Positions 1 through 9,277 of a stretch of 64,000 nt of DNA are shown in pieces (position 1 is the stretch's first letter; each line of letters opens with the position of its first letter). Where the stretch lies: the NCBI RefSeq assembly GCF_003058055.1, contig NZ_QBTZ01000001.1, positions 1,986,501-2,050,500 of the forward strand, given 5' to 3'. The notes below the pieces were generated by a model. It made no database searches, was not told the origin of the DNA, and worked only from the letters and a program-made list of their open reading frames with translations. Source of the stretch: Acidovorax sp. 107 (GTDB taxonomy: Bacteria > Pseudomonadota > Gammaproteobacteria > Burkholderiales > Burkholderiaceae_C). The position numbers were made by a program, and so were the translations under genes.

Positions 1-33
1 ATTCATATGCGCTGGCAGCTATCAAATTCATAC
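1..33 (+). repeat. Dispersed palindromic repeat, copy 1 (cut by window edge)
   Basis: The first bases carry the right half of the dispersed repeat: a GCGCT arm, then GGCAGCTATC and an A/T-rich tail, as in the copies at 44351-44407 and 59933-59996. The left half lies outside the window. It ends about 50 bases before the dehydrogenase gene. Confidence 0.6.
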
Positions 34-86
34 TAAATCCGTACACATTCCCTTCACCATCACAACGACATCAGGAGCAACACAGC

Positions 87-971
87 ATGAAAATCGCATT
101 CATCGGCCTCGGCAACATGGGCGGCCCCATGGCACACAACCTGCACAAGGCAGGCTACGAAGTGCGCGCGTTCGACCTCTCGCAAACCGCGCGCGACAAG
201 CTGGCCGCAGACGGCGTGCCCATCGCCGCTGATGCCAAGGCCGCCGTGCAAGGCGCCGAAGTCGTCATCAGCATGTTGCCTGCCAGCCAGCATGTGGAAG
301 GCCTCTTTTTGGGCGCGGGCGAGCTGCTGGCTCAGTTGCCTGCGGGCACGCTGATCATCGACTGCTCAACAATAGCCGCCGCCACCTCGCGCAAGGTGGC
401 CGAGGCTGCCAAGGCCAAGGGCGTTGCGTTCATCGACGCCCCCGTGTCGGGCGGCACCGGCGGCGCCATTGCAGGCACCCTCACCTTCATGGTGGGCGGC
501 GATGCCGCTGACCTGGAACGCGCGCGCCCCGTGCTCGAAAAAATGGGTGCCAACATCTTCCACGCAGGCAGCGTGGGCGCAGGCCAGACGGCCAAGATCT
601 GCAACAACATGCTGCTGGGCATCCTGATGGCGGGCACCAGCGAGGCCATTGCCCTGGGCGTGGCCAACGGCCTGGACCCCAAGGTGCTGAGCGAAATCAT
701 GCGCCGCAGCTCGGGCGGCAACTGGGCGCTGGAGAAGTACAACCCCATGCCGGGCGTGATGGAAACCGCGCCCGCCAGCAAGGGCTACGCGGGCGGCTTT
801 GGCTCCGACCTGATGCTCAAGGACCTGGGTCTGGCGCAAGAGAATGCAGCGGCCGTCAAGGCCAGCACCCCGCTGGGCGGCCTGGCGCGCAATCTGTATG
901 CCGCGCACAGCCTGGCGGGCCATGGCGCACTGGACTTTTCCAGCATCATCAAGATGGTGCAAAAAGGCTGA
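87..971 (+). CDS. mmsB: 3-hydroxyisobutyrate dehydrogenase
   Basis: This 294-residue protein is an NAD-dependent beta-hydroxyacid dehydrogenase. It most likely oxidises 3-hydroxyisobutyrate to methylmalonate semialdehyde in valine breakdown. The N-terminal Rossmann loop GLGNMGG (residues 7-13), the substrate loop SGGTGG (121-126) and the catalytic lysine K170 in GAGQTAKICNN are all present, and length is normal for the family. The rest of a valine operon (mmsA, acyl-CoA dehydrogenase) would lie left of the window edge and cannot be seen. A strong terminator follows. A related substrate such as tartronate semialdehyde is possible, because the family is hard to separate by motif. Confidence 0.85.
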   Translation: MKIAFIGLGNMGGPMAHNLHKAGYEVRAFDLSQTARDKLAADGVPIAADAKAAVQGAEVVISMLPASQHVEGLFLGAGELLAQLPAGTLIIDCSTIAAATSRKVAEAAKAKGVAFIDAPVSGGTGGAIAGTLTFMVGGDAADLERARPVLEKMGANIFHAGSVGAGQTAKICNNMLLGILMAGTSEAIALGVANGLDPKVLSEIMRRSSGGNWALEKYNPMPGVMETAPASKGYAGGFGSDLMLKDLGLAQENAAAVKASTPLGGLARNLYAAHSLAGHGALDFSSIIKMVQKG

Positions 972-1053
972 AGATGGCGGGCTGGTGGCCCGGCCGTCAT
1001 AGCGACCCGCCGCCACCGCCAGCCATACTCTCCACGCCAGTCATGCTGATCGC

Positions 1054-1079
1054 GCCGACCTGCGGGTCGGCTCTTTTTT
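1054..1079 (+). terminator. Rho-independent terminator after mmsB
   Basis: GCCGACC (1054-1060) pairs with GGTCGGC (1065-1071) around a TGCG loop and is followed by TCTTTTTTC. It lies between two convergent genes and serves the plus-strand gene. Confidence 0.85.
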
Positions 1080-1082
1080 CGG

Positions 1083-4000
1083 CTATTTCCCCACCAGGGT
1101 TTGCAAGAACTGCGCTTCAAACACCTCGGCCGCGACGGGTTGGCTCAGCAGATACCCCTGGATTTCGTCGCAGCCCAGAAGCGCCAGGCGCCCAGACTGC
1201 TCCTCGGTCTCCACCCCTTCGGCCACCACCTTCAGCCCCAGCGAGTGCCCCAGGTTGACGATGGTGGACACCAGCGCCACGCCCTGCGGGCCCGAGGCCA
1301 TGTTCAGGATGAAGGACCGGTCGATCTTGAGCGTATCCACCGGCAACTTGGCCAGGTAGCTCAGCGATGAGAACCCCGTGCCAAAGTCATCGATGGCAAT
1401 GGTGATGCCCATCTGGCGCAGGGCGTGCAGGCTTTGCGTGCTGCGATCCACATCATCCATCACCATGCTTTCGGTGATCTCCAGCTCCAGGCCGCTGGCC
1501 GCCTGGGCATCGTGGGCCACGGCATCACGCACCTCGGCGATGAAGTCCCGGTGCCGCAGCTGCAAGAACGACACGTTGACAGCCACCCTCAGAGGGGCCA
1601 GCCCCGCCTGGCGCCAGCGCAGGTTGTCGGCCAGCGCCTGCCGCAGCGCCCAGCGGCCCACGTCATAGATGAGGCCCGTCTCTTCCAGGATGGGGATGAA
1701 ATGCACCGGCGGCACCAGGCCCCGGCGCGGGTCGTTCCAGCGAATCAGGGCCTCAGCGCCGGTGATGGTGCCGCTGGCCAGATGGAGCTTGGGCTGATAG
1801 TGCAGCACGAACTGGCCCTGCTCCAGTGCGGCGCGCAGGCGCCCTTCCAGGCTCAGCGCCTCGGCCACGCGGGTGTTCATCTCCGAGGTGTAGAACAGCA
1901 GGCTGTCGGCCGAGGCCTTGGCCTTGTTGAGGGCCGCCTCGGCGTTGCGCAGCAGGGTCTCGGCGTCGGCGCCGTCCATGGGGTACAGCGCCACACCGGC
2001 CTTGGCCGCCATGCGCAGCTCCGTGCCGCCCACCATGAAGGGGGTATCGAAACAGGCGCGCACCAGCAGGTCCACCGCCAGCGCCACCGCACCAGCATCG
2101 CGCGCCTCGGTCACGGCAATGCCGAAGCTGTTGATGCCGATGCGCGCCACGTCATACAGATTGCCCGCTGCATGCTGCAGCCGCAGTGCCACCTGCTTGA
2201 GCAGCTCGTCCCCCACCTGGCGCCCCAGGGTGTCATTGACGATGCGAAACCGGCTGATATCCACCAGCCCGATGCCCAGCAGCGTCTTGGCGCCCTCGCG
2301 GGGCCGCAGGTGCTGGCCGCCGCGCTCCAGAAACAGGGTGCGGTTGGGCAGGCCGGTGATGTCGTCGTAGTACGCCAGGTAGTTCAGCCGCTCCTCCTTA
2401 TCGAGGTGGTCCATGGCAAAGCCGATGTCCCCCGCCAGCTCGGTAAGCAGGTGCATCTCCTCCTCGTCAAAAAACCCGGCCTCGTCGGCAAACAGGGCAA
2501 TCACCCCCACCACCTGGTGGGCCACCAGCAAAGGCAGCACGGCCATCGATGCCACACCGCGCTCGGCCAGTTCCTTGGGCACCAGCACGCGCGGGTCATT
2601 CTGAATGTCCTCGCACACCACGGCCTCGTGGGTGCGCACCACGCTCGCGCTCAGGCTTTCGCCCACCCTGGGGGTTTCGGTCAGCCACAGCCGACGCCGC
2701 ACGTGCATCAGAAAGTCTGCTCCAGCGCCTGCCAAGGCCACCGGCACCACCTCTTGCAGGGAATGGTCCACGCGGCCGATCCAGGCGATCTTGAACTGGC
2801 CGTGCTCCACCGCGATGCGGCACGCCTCGCGGAACAGCTCGTCACGCTGGCGCACGCGCACGATGAGGGTGTTGATGCCGCTGAGCACGGCGTACACCCG
2901 GTTGAGCCGCTTGATGCGGCGCTCGGCATCGCGACGGGCGGTAATGTCTTCGCCCAGGGCCGCCACCCCCGTCACCTGCCCGCCCACCGAGCGCAGCACG
3001 GTGTTGTTCCAGTGCACCAGGCGCCGCCCACCCGAGCGGGTGAGGATCTCGTTGTCGTAGTGCCAGGCTGAGGGGCGGTCGGCCAGCACGTCGGCAAACA
3101 CGCCGCGCACCTCAGCCCCCCCGGGGGGCACAAACAGGTCGAACCAGTTGCGCCCAAACACCTCATCGCGCTGCCAGCCCGTCAGGCGCAGCAGGTAGTC
3201 GTTGCAATAGGTGATGCGGCCTTCGCAGTCCAGCATCAGCGAGATCATCTCGACCTTGTCGAGCATGTCGTTGAAGCGACGGTCGCTCTCGTGCAGCTCT
3301 TCCTCGGCGCGCTTTTCCTTCGTGATGTCCTGGATGGTGTTGAACCAGCGGCCCTGCTCGCCCCGGCCCGCCTCGTCCTCCAGCGGCTCCATCACCTGGC
3401 GCAGATACAGCGGCTGGCCGTCGCCACGCACGACGCGGTAGATGAAATCCATGCGCGCCCCCAGGTGCGCGGCCTGCAGCGCGTGGCGGCGGAACATGTC
3501 GCGGTCGTCGGGGTGCACCAGCGACAGCCAGTCGCGGGCCGAGCGGGGCATGGCGCTGTCGTCCAGCCCGAGCATATCGGGCAAGGTATCGAGCCAGCTC
3601 TCAAAGGCTCCGTCTGGCCCGCTGATGACATGGGAGATCTTGGCCAGCACCTGCGCCCTGCGCAGGCTGGTCTTGCTGGCGCGCAAGGCATCCATGGCCC
3701 GCTGGCGTTCCTGCACCTGCACCTGCAGCTGGTCGGCGTGCTGCTGGATCTCCTGGTACAGGCTGCCGTTCTCGTAGATGCGCCCCACCTGCGCGCCCAG
3801 GATGGCCAAGACTTTTTCATCGTCGGCGCTGAAGGCTGGGGCCCCCTGCTTGTTGGCCAGGCACAGCCAGCCGTAGGAGAACGACAGCGACACAATGGGC
3901 GCCATCACCGCCGTGTGCACGGGCGGGTAGCCGGTGGGCAGGCCCAGCGCCACCGGGTCGGCACCCTCGTTGACGATGCGATGCGAGCGGCGCTCGGCAC

Positions 4001-4715
4001 GCAGCTGGCCCAGCAGCCCGTGCGACACCACGGGCTGCTCCAGCGGCCCGGTCTGTTGTGCGGGGTCGATACCACTGGTGCAGGTGATGGCCCCTTCGCC
4101 GTGTTTGCGCACCACGCACAGCACGGCATATTGCGCCCCCACCAGCTCGAGCGCACCCCGGCATACATTAGCCAGCAGCACCTGCGGGTCGCGCTCGGAG
4201 GCAAGTTGCAGGTTCAGATCAGTCAGCGCAGACAGGCGCCGGTTCATGGCCTCCAGCTCGGCCATGTTGCCGGTGAGCTTGTCGGTCATCAGCTGCAGAT
4301 GGCGGGTCTGAAAGCCGTGCTCCAGCGCCACCGACGGCTGGTGGCGAATCTGCGTCAGCGCCTGCTCGATGGCGGCCAGGATGTCCTGCGGCTCACAGGG
4401 CTTGAACAGCACCTGAGTCACGCCACAGGCCTCGGCCAGGCGCAGGGCTTCCTCCTCCTGGTAGTGAGCGCTGCAAAAGATCACCTGCGTGGCCGCCAGG
4501 CCATGGTCCGAGCGCAGTTGCCGCACGAATTCAAAGCCGTCCATGGTCGGCATCAGGATGTCGGAGATCACCAGGTCCGGCCGCTCGGCACGGACCACAG
4601 CCAGCGCCTCGGCGCCATCGGCCGCCTCCAGCGCCTGGTGGCCGCTGTGCCCGACGAGGGTCACCACCAGCGCGCGGTTGGCGGGGAGGTCATCGACGAC
4701 GAGGATCTTTGCCAT
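1083..4715 (-). CDS. Receiver-GAF-PAS-PAS-GAF-GGDEF(degenerate)-EAL signalling protein
   Basis: This 1210-residue cytoplasmic protein is a likely cyclic-di-GMP phosphodiesterase. The domain order is an N-terminal receiver (VVDD near residue 8, phosphoacceptor D in ISDILMPTMDG), a GAF domain (about 165-320), two PAS domains (about 370-620), a second GAF (about 640-790), GGDEF (about 800-950) and EAL (about 965-1205). The GGDEF signature reads GINSF (about 860-864), so diguanylate cyclase activity is unlikely. The EAL domain keeps EALIRW, NVS, EITES, DDFGTGFSS, KIDRS and EGVET, so hydrolysis is expected. There are no membrane segments. It is the last gene of a three-gene operon, 18 bases after the single-domain receiver, and is probably the output of the kinase encoded first. 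Confidence 0.9.
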   Translation of the reverse strand: MAKILVVDDLPANRALVVTLVGHSGHQALEAADGAEALAVVRAERPDLVISDILMPTMDGFEFVRQLRSDHGLAATQVIFCSAHYQEEEALRLAEACGVTQVLFKPCEPQDILAAIEQALTQIRHQPSVALEHGFQTRHLQLMTDKLTGNMAELEAMNRRLSALTDLNLQLASERDPQVLLANVCRGALELVGAQYAVLCVVRKHGEGAITCTSGIDPAQQTGPLEQPVVSHGLLGQLRAERRSHRIVNEGADPVALGLPTGYPPVHTAVMAPIVSLSFSYGWLCLANKQGAPAFSADDEKVLAILGAQVGRIYENGSLYQEIQQHADQLQVQVQERQRAMDALRASKTSLRRAQVLAKISHVISGPDGAFESWLDTLPDMLGLDDSAMPRSARDWLSLVHPDDRDMFRRHALQAAHLGARMDFIYRVVRGDGQPLYLRQVMEPLEDEAGRGEQGRWFNTIQDITKEKRAEEELHESDRRFNDMLDKVEMISLMLDCEGRITYCNDYLLRLTGWQRDEVFGRNWFDLFVPPGGAEVRGVFADVLADRPSAWHYDNEILTRSGGRRLVHWNNTVLRSVGGQVTGVAALGEDITARRDAERRIKRLNRVYAVLSGINTLIVRVRQRDELFREACRIAVEHGQFKIAWIGRVDHSLQEVVPVALAGAGADFLMHVRRRLWLTETPRVGESLSASVVRTHEAVVCEDIQNDPRVLVPKELAERGVASMAVLPLLVAHQVVGVIALFADEAGFFDEEEMHLLTELAGDIGFAMDHLDKEERLNYLAYYDDITGLPNRTLFLERGGQHLRPREGAKTLLGIGLVDISRFRIVNDTLGRQVGDELLKQVALRLQHAAGNLYDVARIGINSFGIAVTEARDAGAVALAVDLLVRACFDTPFMVGGTELRMAAKAGVALYPMDGADAETLLRNAEAALNKAKASADSLLFYTSEMNTRVAEALSLEGRLRAALEQGQFVLHYQPKLHLASGTITGAEALIRWNDPRRGLVPPVHFIPILEETGLIYDVGRWALRQALADNLRWRQAGLAPLRVAVNVSFLQLRHRDFIAEVRDAVAHDAQAASGLELEITESMVMDDVDRSTQSLHALRQMGITIAIDDFGTGFSSLSYLAKLPVDTLKIDRSFILNMASGPQGVALVSTIVNLGHSLGLKVVAEGVETEEQSGRLALLGCDEIQGYLLSQPVAAEVFEAQFLQTLVGK

Positions 4716-4733
4716 GCTGTACGTGCGGGGTGT

Positions 4734-5147
4734 TCAACCGGATTGGGACGAGGTTGGGCGGGCTCCAGCCAAAAACGTCTCGATCTGCTGCACAAAGGTC
4801 TCGGGCGTGATGGGCTTGGACAGGTGTTCATTAAAACCGACTTCGAGCGCCTTCTCGCGGTCGCCCGGCATCGAGAAGGCCGTCACCGCGACCAGAGGCA
4901 CTACCCGCCAGCGCGGGCTGGCACGCAGCCCGCGCGCCACTTCGTAGCCGTTCATCACCGGCATCTGCAGGTCGCACAGCACGATGTCGGGGCCTTCGGC
5001 GAGGGCCAGCTCCAGCCCCACGGCACCGTTCTCGGCGGCCAGCACCCGGTGGCCGGCGGCTTCCAGCAGGTAGGTGACCAGCATGCGGCTGGCGTCATCG
5101 TCCTCGATGACCAGCACGGTGGCTGGATGTGTGGTGGTGGTCGTCAT
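4734..5147 (-). CDS. Single-domain response regulator
   Basis: This 137-residue protein is a CheY-like receiver with no output domain. It shows the acidic pair in VIEDDD, the phosphoacceptor aspartate in IVLCDLQMPVMNG, the conserved threonine in AVTAF and the lysine in LSKPI. Its ATG overlaps the TGA of the upstream kinase gene (ATGA), which indicates translational coupling, and the receiver-GAF-PAS-EAL gene follows 18 bases later. It probably accepts phosphate from the adjacent kinase, as a phosphorelay intermediate or a competitor for the receiver of the EAL protein. Confidence 0.9.
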   Translation of the reverse strand: MTTTTTHPATVLVIEDDDASRMLVTYLLEAAGHRVLAAENGAVGLELALAEGPDIVLCDLQMPVMNGYEVARGLRASPRWRVVPLVAVTAFSMPGDREKALEVGFNEHLSKPITPETFVQQIETFLAGARPTSSQSG

Positions 5148-6994
5148 GCCACATGCTCCGGCAATTGCAGGGTAAAGGTGCTGCCCAGGCCCTCGGTGCT
5201 GTCAAAACCCAGCGTGCCGCCCAAGGCCTCGGCCAGCTTGCGACTCAGGTGCAGACCCAGGCCGGTGCCCTCGTGGTGGCGGCGGTCCGCGCTTTCCACC
5301 CGTGAAAACGCCTCGAACAGCCGGGGCTGCTCCTGCAGCGGTATGCCAGGGCCGGTGTCCTGCACCCGTAGCTGCACGGCACGGCCGGTGGGCAACTGCA
5401 GCTCCTGCAGCACCACATCCACCCGTCCCTGTTGCGTGAATTTGATGGCATTGCCCACGAGGTTGATGAGGATCTGGCTGAGCGCGCGCCGATCGGTGAG
5501 CAGCAAGACATCCACCGGCGGCGTATGCACAGCAAAGGCCAAGCCCTTGCGCCGCGCCTCCAACTCCAGTGTGGCAGACACTTCTTCGATCAGGGTTTTG
5601 CAGTCCACTGGCTCCAGGTTCAGCGTGACCTTGTTGGCGCTGAGCTTGGCCACGTCCAGCAGATCATTGATGAGCGACAGCAGGTGCTTGGCCCCGGTCT
5701 GCACGATGCGCAGTTGCTTATCCTGCTCGGTGTTGAGCGGTCCGGGCAGCTTCATCAAGAGCGTGCCGGTAAAGCCGATGATGGCGTTGAGCGGTGTGCG
5801 CAGTTCGTGCGACATGCTGGCCAGAAAGCGGTCTTTCACCAGCGCCGCGTTCTCCAGCTCCAGGTTCTTGTCGCGCAGCACCTGCTCGATGCGCTTGCGC
5901 TCGGTCACGTCGCGGATGGCGCTGGAGACAAACAGGCCCTCTTCGGTCTCCAGCGGACTGAGGCTGATCTCCACCGGGAACTCGCTGCCGTCCTTGCGCA
6001 GGCCATGCAGCTCCAGCCCAGCGCCCATGGAGCGGGTGCGCGGTTCGGCAAAAAAATTGTGCCGATGGTCGGGGTGGCGGGCGCTGAAGCGCTGGGGCAC
6101 CAGCAGCTCGATGGGCTGGCCCAGCAGCTCGTCGCGGCTCCAGCCAAACAGCTTCACTGCCTGCGAGTTGACGAGCACGATGTGCCCCTCGCGGTTAACG
6201 ATGACCATGGCGTCGGGCGCGGCCTCCAGCAGGTCCTTGAACTTCTGGTCCGCCCGCTTGCGGTCGGTGATGTCGCGGATGGCGCTCATCACCATGGTGC
6301 CCTCTTCGGTGTCGATGGGACTCAGGCTGATCTCGACCGGGAACTCACCGCCGTCCTTGCGCAGGCCGTGCAGCTCCAACCCCGCCCCCATGGTGCGGGT
6401 GCGTGGCTGGCCAAAAAAGCCGCTGCGGTGGCCCAGGTGGGCACCGCGGTAGCGGTGGGGCAGCAGCACCTCCACCGCCTGCCCCAGCAATTCGGCACGG
6501 GGGTACCCAAACACGCGCTCGGCTTGCGAGTTGACCAGCACGATGCGCCCGGTCACGTTGACCATCACGATGGCATCAGGGGTGGATTCCAGCAGGTCGC
6601 GAAATCGCGCTTCGAGCAGCTTGGCATCGCGCTGCACCTTGAGCTGGGTGACGTCCTTGGTGCTGGACAGGTAGTGAAGCAACTGCCCATCCGCCGCACA
6701 CACTGCCTTGGTGGACACATTGACATGCACCAGCGAGCCATCCTTGCGCCGCCGCACCGATTCGTGCACCACAGAACTTCCGCGCAGTGCCTCGGCGCGC
6801 ATGTCGGCGTCTTCCTTCGCCCGGTCTGCGGGGACGATCAGCTCCAGCACTGAGCGCCCCAGCGCCTCTGCCTGGGGGTAGCCAAAGATACCCTCGGCGG
6901 CGGGGTTCCAGTTGAGCACCTGGCCGTCTGGCGACAGCACCAGCAGTGCATCGGGGTTTTGCTCCCAGTACGCGGCAGAAAAGTCAGTCGCCAT
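5144..6994 (-). CDS. Three-PAS soluble sensor histidine kinase
   Basis: This is a 616-residue cytoplasmic histidine kinase. Three PAS domains (about 5-115, 127-245, 250-370) precede the dimerisation domain with SMSHELRTPLNAIIGF and an ATPase domain with N box NLVGNAIKFT, G1 DTGPGIP and G2 GTGLGL. The second and third PAS domains are near duplicates, both containing MGAGLELHGLRKDG and EFPVEISLSP. I chose the ATG at 6994 because AGAGGG lies upstream and the first PAS begins at once; a longer open frame to 7195 has no family-like sequence. It heads the operon and its stop overlaps the start of the receiver gene. There is no transmembrane segment, so the signal is intracellular. Confidence 0.9.
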   Translation of the reverse strand: MATDFSAAYWEQNPDALLVLSPDGQVLNWNPAAEGIFGYPQAEALGRSVLELIVPADRAKEDADMRAEALRGSSVVHESVRRRKDGSLVHVNVSTKAVCAADGQLLHYLSSTKDVTQLKVQRDAKLLEARFRDLLESTPDAIVMVNVTGRIVLVNSQAERVFGYPRAELLGQAVEVLLPHRYRGAHLGHRSGFFGQPRTRTMGAGLELHGLRKDGGEFPVEISLSPIDTEEGTMVMSAIRDITDRKRADQKFKDLLEAAPDAMVIVNREGHIVLVNSQAVKLFGWSRDELLGQPIELLVPQRFSARHPDHRHNFFAEPRTRSMGAGLELHGLRKDGSEFPVEISLSPLETEEGLFVSSAIRDVTERKRIEQVLRDKNLELENAALVKDRFLASMSHELRTPLNAIIGFTGTLLMKLPGPLNTEQDKQLRIVQTGAKHLLSLINDLLDVAKLSANKVTLNLEPVDCKTLIEEVSATLELEARRKGLAFAVHTPPVDVLLLTDRRALSQILINLVGNAIKFTQQGRVDVVLQELQLPTGRAVQLRVQDTGPGIPLQEQPRLFEAFSRVESADRRHHEGTGLGLHLSRKLAEALGGTLGFDSTEGLGSTFTLQLPEHVA

Positions 6995-7290
6995 GCAGCC
7001 CTCTTGCTCCGGGGGGAGTGGCACCCGGTGTGCCTGGTACGCCCGTGCCCTGCCCCCTGTGTCAATGTTCTTGCCTAAGGTGGCGATACACACTCCATCA
7101 CCATGCTGTGCGTGGCCCCCACCTCTGTGCCTCACCGTGGAAGCATCCACCGGCCACATCTTCAGGGCAGGCAGCGCAGGCGGCAACAGCGCCAATCCAT
7201 ATTAGGGGCGAATGCCGCAAAACACCAACAATGAACGGCACCCCGCCGCGCCCGGCCACCAGCCGCAACGTGTGCGGCGCCCACCAACAC

Positions 7291-7322
7291 AAAGCCCCTG
7301 ATCCCGTTGCGGGATCAGGGGC
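7291..7322 (-). terminator. Terminator after icd
   Basis: A perfect 12-bp stem, GCCCCTGATCCC (7294-7305) with GGGATCAGGGGC (7311-7322), has a 5-base loop. On the minus strand it is followed by TTTGTG, a weak U run. It lies 68 bases past the icd stop. Confidence 0.7.
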
Positions 7323-7390
7323 CACAAAGTGCCATGGGCGACCGTGCCGAGCACGCGGGCGACATTGCCCGCGCCGACGCGTGACCGGGC

Positions 7391-8650
7391 CTACATGTTG
7401 TCGATCATCACCTGGCCAAAGCCTGAGCAGCTCACCTGCGTGGCGCCGTCCATCAGGCGGGCAAAGTCGTAGGTCACTTTTTTGGAGGCAATCGATTTCT
7501 CCAACGAGCGGATGATCAGGTCGGCGGCGGCGGTCCAGCCCATGTGGCGCAGCATCATCTCGGCCGAAAGAATTTCGGAGCCAGGGTTGACGTAGTCCTT
7601 GCCGGCGTACTTGGGCGCCGTGCCATGCGTGGCTTCAAAACACGCTACCGAGTCGGACATGTTGGCGCCTGGAGCAATGCCGATGCCCCCTACCTGCGCA
7701 GCCAGTGCATCGGAGATGTAGTCGCCGTTGAGGTTGAGCGTGGCCACCACCGAATACTCGGCCGGGCGCAGCAGAATTTGCTGCAGGAAGGCGTCGGCAA
7801 TGCTGTCCTTGACGGTGATGTCCTTGCCCGTCTTGGGGTTCTTGAGCTTGCACCAAGGGCCGCCATCGATCAGTTCGGCGCCAAACTCCTTCTGCGCCAG
7901 CGCGTAGGCCCAGTCGCGGAAGCCGCCTTCGGTGAACTTCATGATGTTGCCCTTGTGCACGATGGTCACGCTGGGCTTGTCGTTGTCGATGGCGTACTGG
8001 ATGGCCTTGCGCACCAGGCGCTCGGTGCCCTCGATGGAGACCGGCTTCACCCCCAGGCCGGACGTGTTGGGGAAGCGGATCTTCTTCACGCCCATCTCGT
8101 CCTGCAGGAACTTGATGAGCTTTTTCGCCTTGTCCGACTCGGCCTCGAACTCGATGCCGGCGTAGATGTCTTCCGAGTTCTCGCGGAAGATCACCATATT
8201 GGTCTTTTCAGGCTCTTTCAGCGGTGAGGGCACGCCCTTGAAGTACTGCACAGGGCGCAGGCAGACGTACAGGTCCAGCTCTTGGCGCAGCGCCACGTTC
8301 AGCGAACGGATGCCGCCGCCCACCGGCGTGGTGAGCGGCCCCTTGATGGAGACTACGTACTCGCGCAGCACCTGCAGGGTTTCGTCGGGCAGCCACACGT
8401 CGGGGCCATACACCTTGGTGGACTTTTCGCCTGCATACACCTCCATCCAGTGGATCTTCTTCTTGCCGCCATAGGCCTTGGCCACGGCGGCGTCCACCAC
8501 CTTGATCATGACGGGCGTGATGTCGAGGCCGGTACCGTCTCCTTCGATGAACGGAATGATGGGCTCGTCCGGCACATTCAGGGACATGTCGGCGTTGACG
8601 GTGATTTTCTGGCCTTCGGCAGGCACCACGATGTGCTGGTAAGTGGTCAT
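7391..8650 (-). CDS. icd: NADP-dependent isocitrate dehydrogenase
   Basis: A 419-residue TCA-cycle enzyme that converts isocitrate to 2-oxoglutarate and CO2. It begins [10 protein letters not shown] and carries the E. coli-type N-terminus ([10 protein letters not shown]), the substrate segment [19 protein letters not shown], the metal-binding [19 protein letters not shown] and the NADP-discriminating segment [19 protein letters not shown]. Length matches bacterial NADP-Icd. The frame stays open upstream of 8650, but that extension has no family similarity. It is divergent from the small secreted protein gene, with about 220 bases of shared promoter region. Confidence 0.95.
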   Translation of the reverse strand: MTTYQHIVVPAEGQKITVNADMSLNVPDEPIIPFIEGDGTGLDITPVMIKVVDAAVAKAYGGKKKIHWMEVYAGEKSTKVYGPDVWLPDETLQVLREYVVSIKGPLTTPVGGGIRSLNVALRQELDLYVCLRPVQYFKGVPSPLKEPEKTNMVIFRENSEDIYAGIEFEAESDKAKKLIKFLQDEMGVKKIRFPNTSGLGVKPVSIEGTERLVRKAIQYAIDNDKPSVTIVHKGNIMKFTEGGFRDWAYALAQKEFGAELIDGGPWCKLKNPKTGKDITVKDSIADAFLQQILLRPAEYSVVATLNLNGDYISDALAAQVGGIGIAPGANMSDSVACFEATHGTAPKYAGKDYVNPGSEILSAEMMLRHMGWTAAADLIIRSLEKSIASKKVTYDFARLMDGATQVSCSGFGQVMIDNM

Positions 8651-8874
8651 GGGGGGAGTCTCCGGTGTGCGCCGAGGGTGATTCGGTCGATGAAGGGGCA
8701 AGGCGAGGACAAGATGCACCGCCGCAGGCGTGGCGGTGTGACTTCGAACAATTCTAATGACAAAAATTTTCGTCCAAGCCCCTGTCAACGCGCCGGGCGC
8801 TGCTATCGTTGCGAGTGGAGCCGTACGGTTTTCGCGCGGCCCTTCAACCTTCGTTCACACTGGAAACGGCATAT

Positions 8875-9078
8875 ATGAAAAAACTCCTCGCTGTCCTCGT
8901 GGCCGGTCTGTTCACTGCTGGTGCTTTTGCACAGGCACCCGCAGCCGCCCCTGCCACCACCGCTCCTGCAGCCGCTCCCATGACGGCCCAGGCTGCTGCC
9001 CCGGCCACCAAGAAGGTCGCCAAGAAAAAGACCACTAAAAAGGTCGCCAAGAAGAAAACCGCCCACAAGGCAGCCTGA
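8875..9078 (+). CDS. Small secreted Ala/Lys-rich protein, acid-shock (Asr)-like
   Basis: This gene encodes 67 residues. The N-terminus MKKLLAVLVAGLFTAGAFAQ is a clear signal peptide with likely cleavage after AFA. It is followed by an Ala/Pro-rich stretch and a strongly basic tail with the repeat KKVAKKKTTKKVAKKK. The arrangement (signal peptide, Ala/Pro linker, Lys repeats) resembles enterobacterial acid-shock protein Asr, but sequences this simple cannot prove homology. The ATG at 8875 is chosen because the signal peptide starts there. A strong terminator follows 60 bases downstream, so it is probably monocistronic. Confidence 0.75.
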   Translation: MKKLLAVLVAGLFTAGAFAQAPAAAPATTAPAAAPMTAQAAAPATKKVAKKKTTKKVAKKKTAHKAA

Positions 9079-9138
9079 AGCATCGCAAGGCCTGACTGCC
9101 CCTGCCACAGGGTTCTCGGGCCTTCACTGATTCAAAAT

Positions 9139-9160
9139 CGCCCGCTGATGCGGGCGTTTT
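9139..9160 (+). terminator. Terminator of the small secreted protein gene
   Basis: CGCCCGC (9139-9145), loop TGAT, GCGGGCG (9150-9156), then TTTTC. The run of A's just left of the stem may let it act weakly in the other direction. Confidence 0.85.
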
Positions 9161-9277
9161 CTTTGGTGCTGCCGCCTCCCGCCTGCGTACTGCCCGAACT
9201 TTTTGCGCCCCCTGCAGTCCGTCCCTGGCGCAGTCCGTTGTAAGTTGTTGTTCCTTGTTGACCAGAAAGCCCCGCCC

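Noticed and set aside
3291-6452. A very long open frame on the plus strand opposite the EAL protein and kinase genes
   Set aside because: High-G+C genes leave long open antisense frames. The product is rich in His, Gln, Arg and Ser with no domain, while the minus strand encodes clear domains in order.
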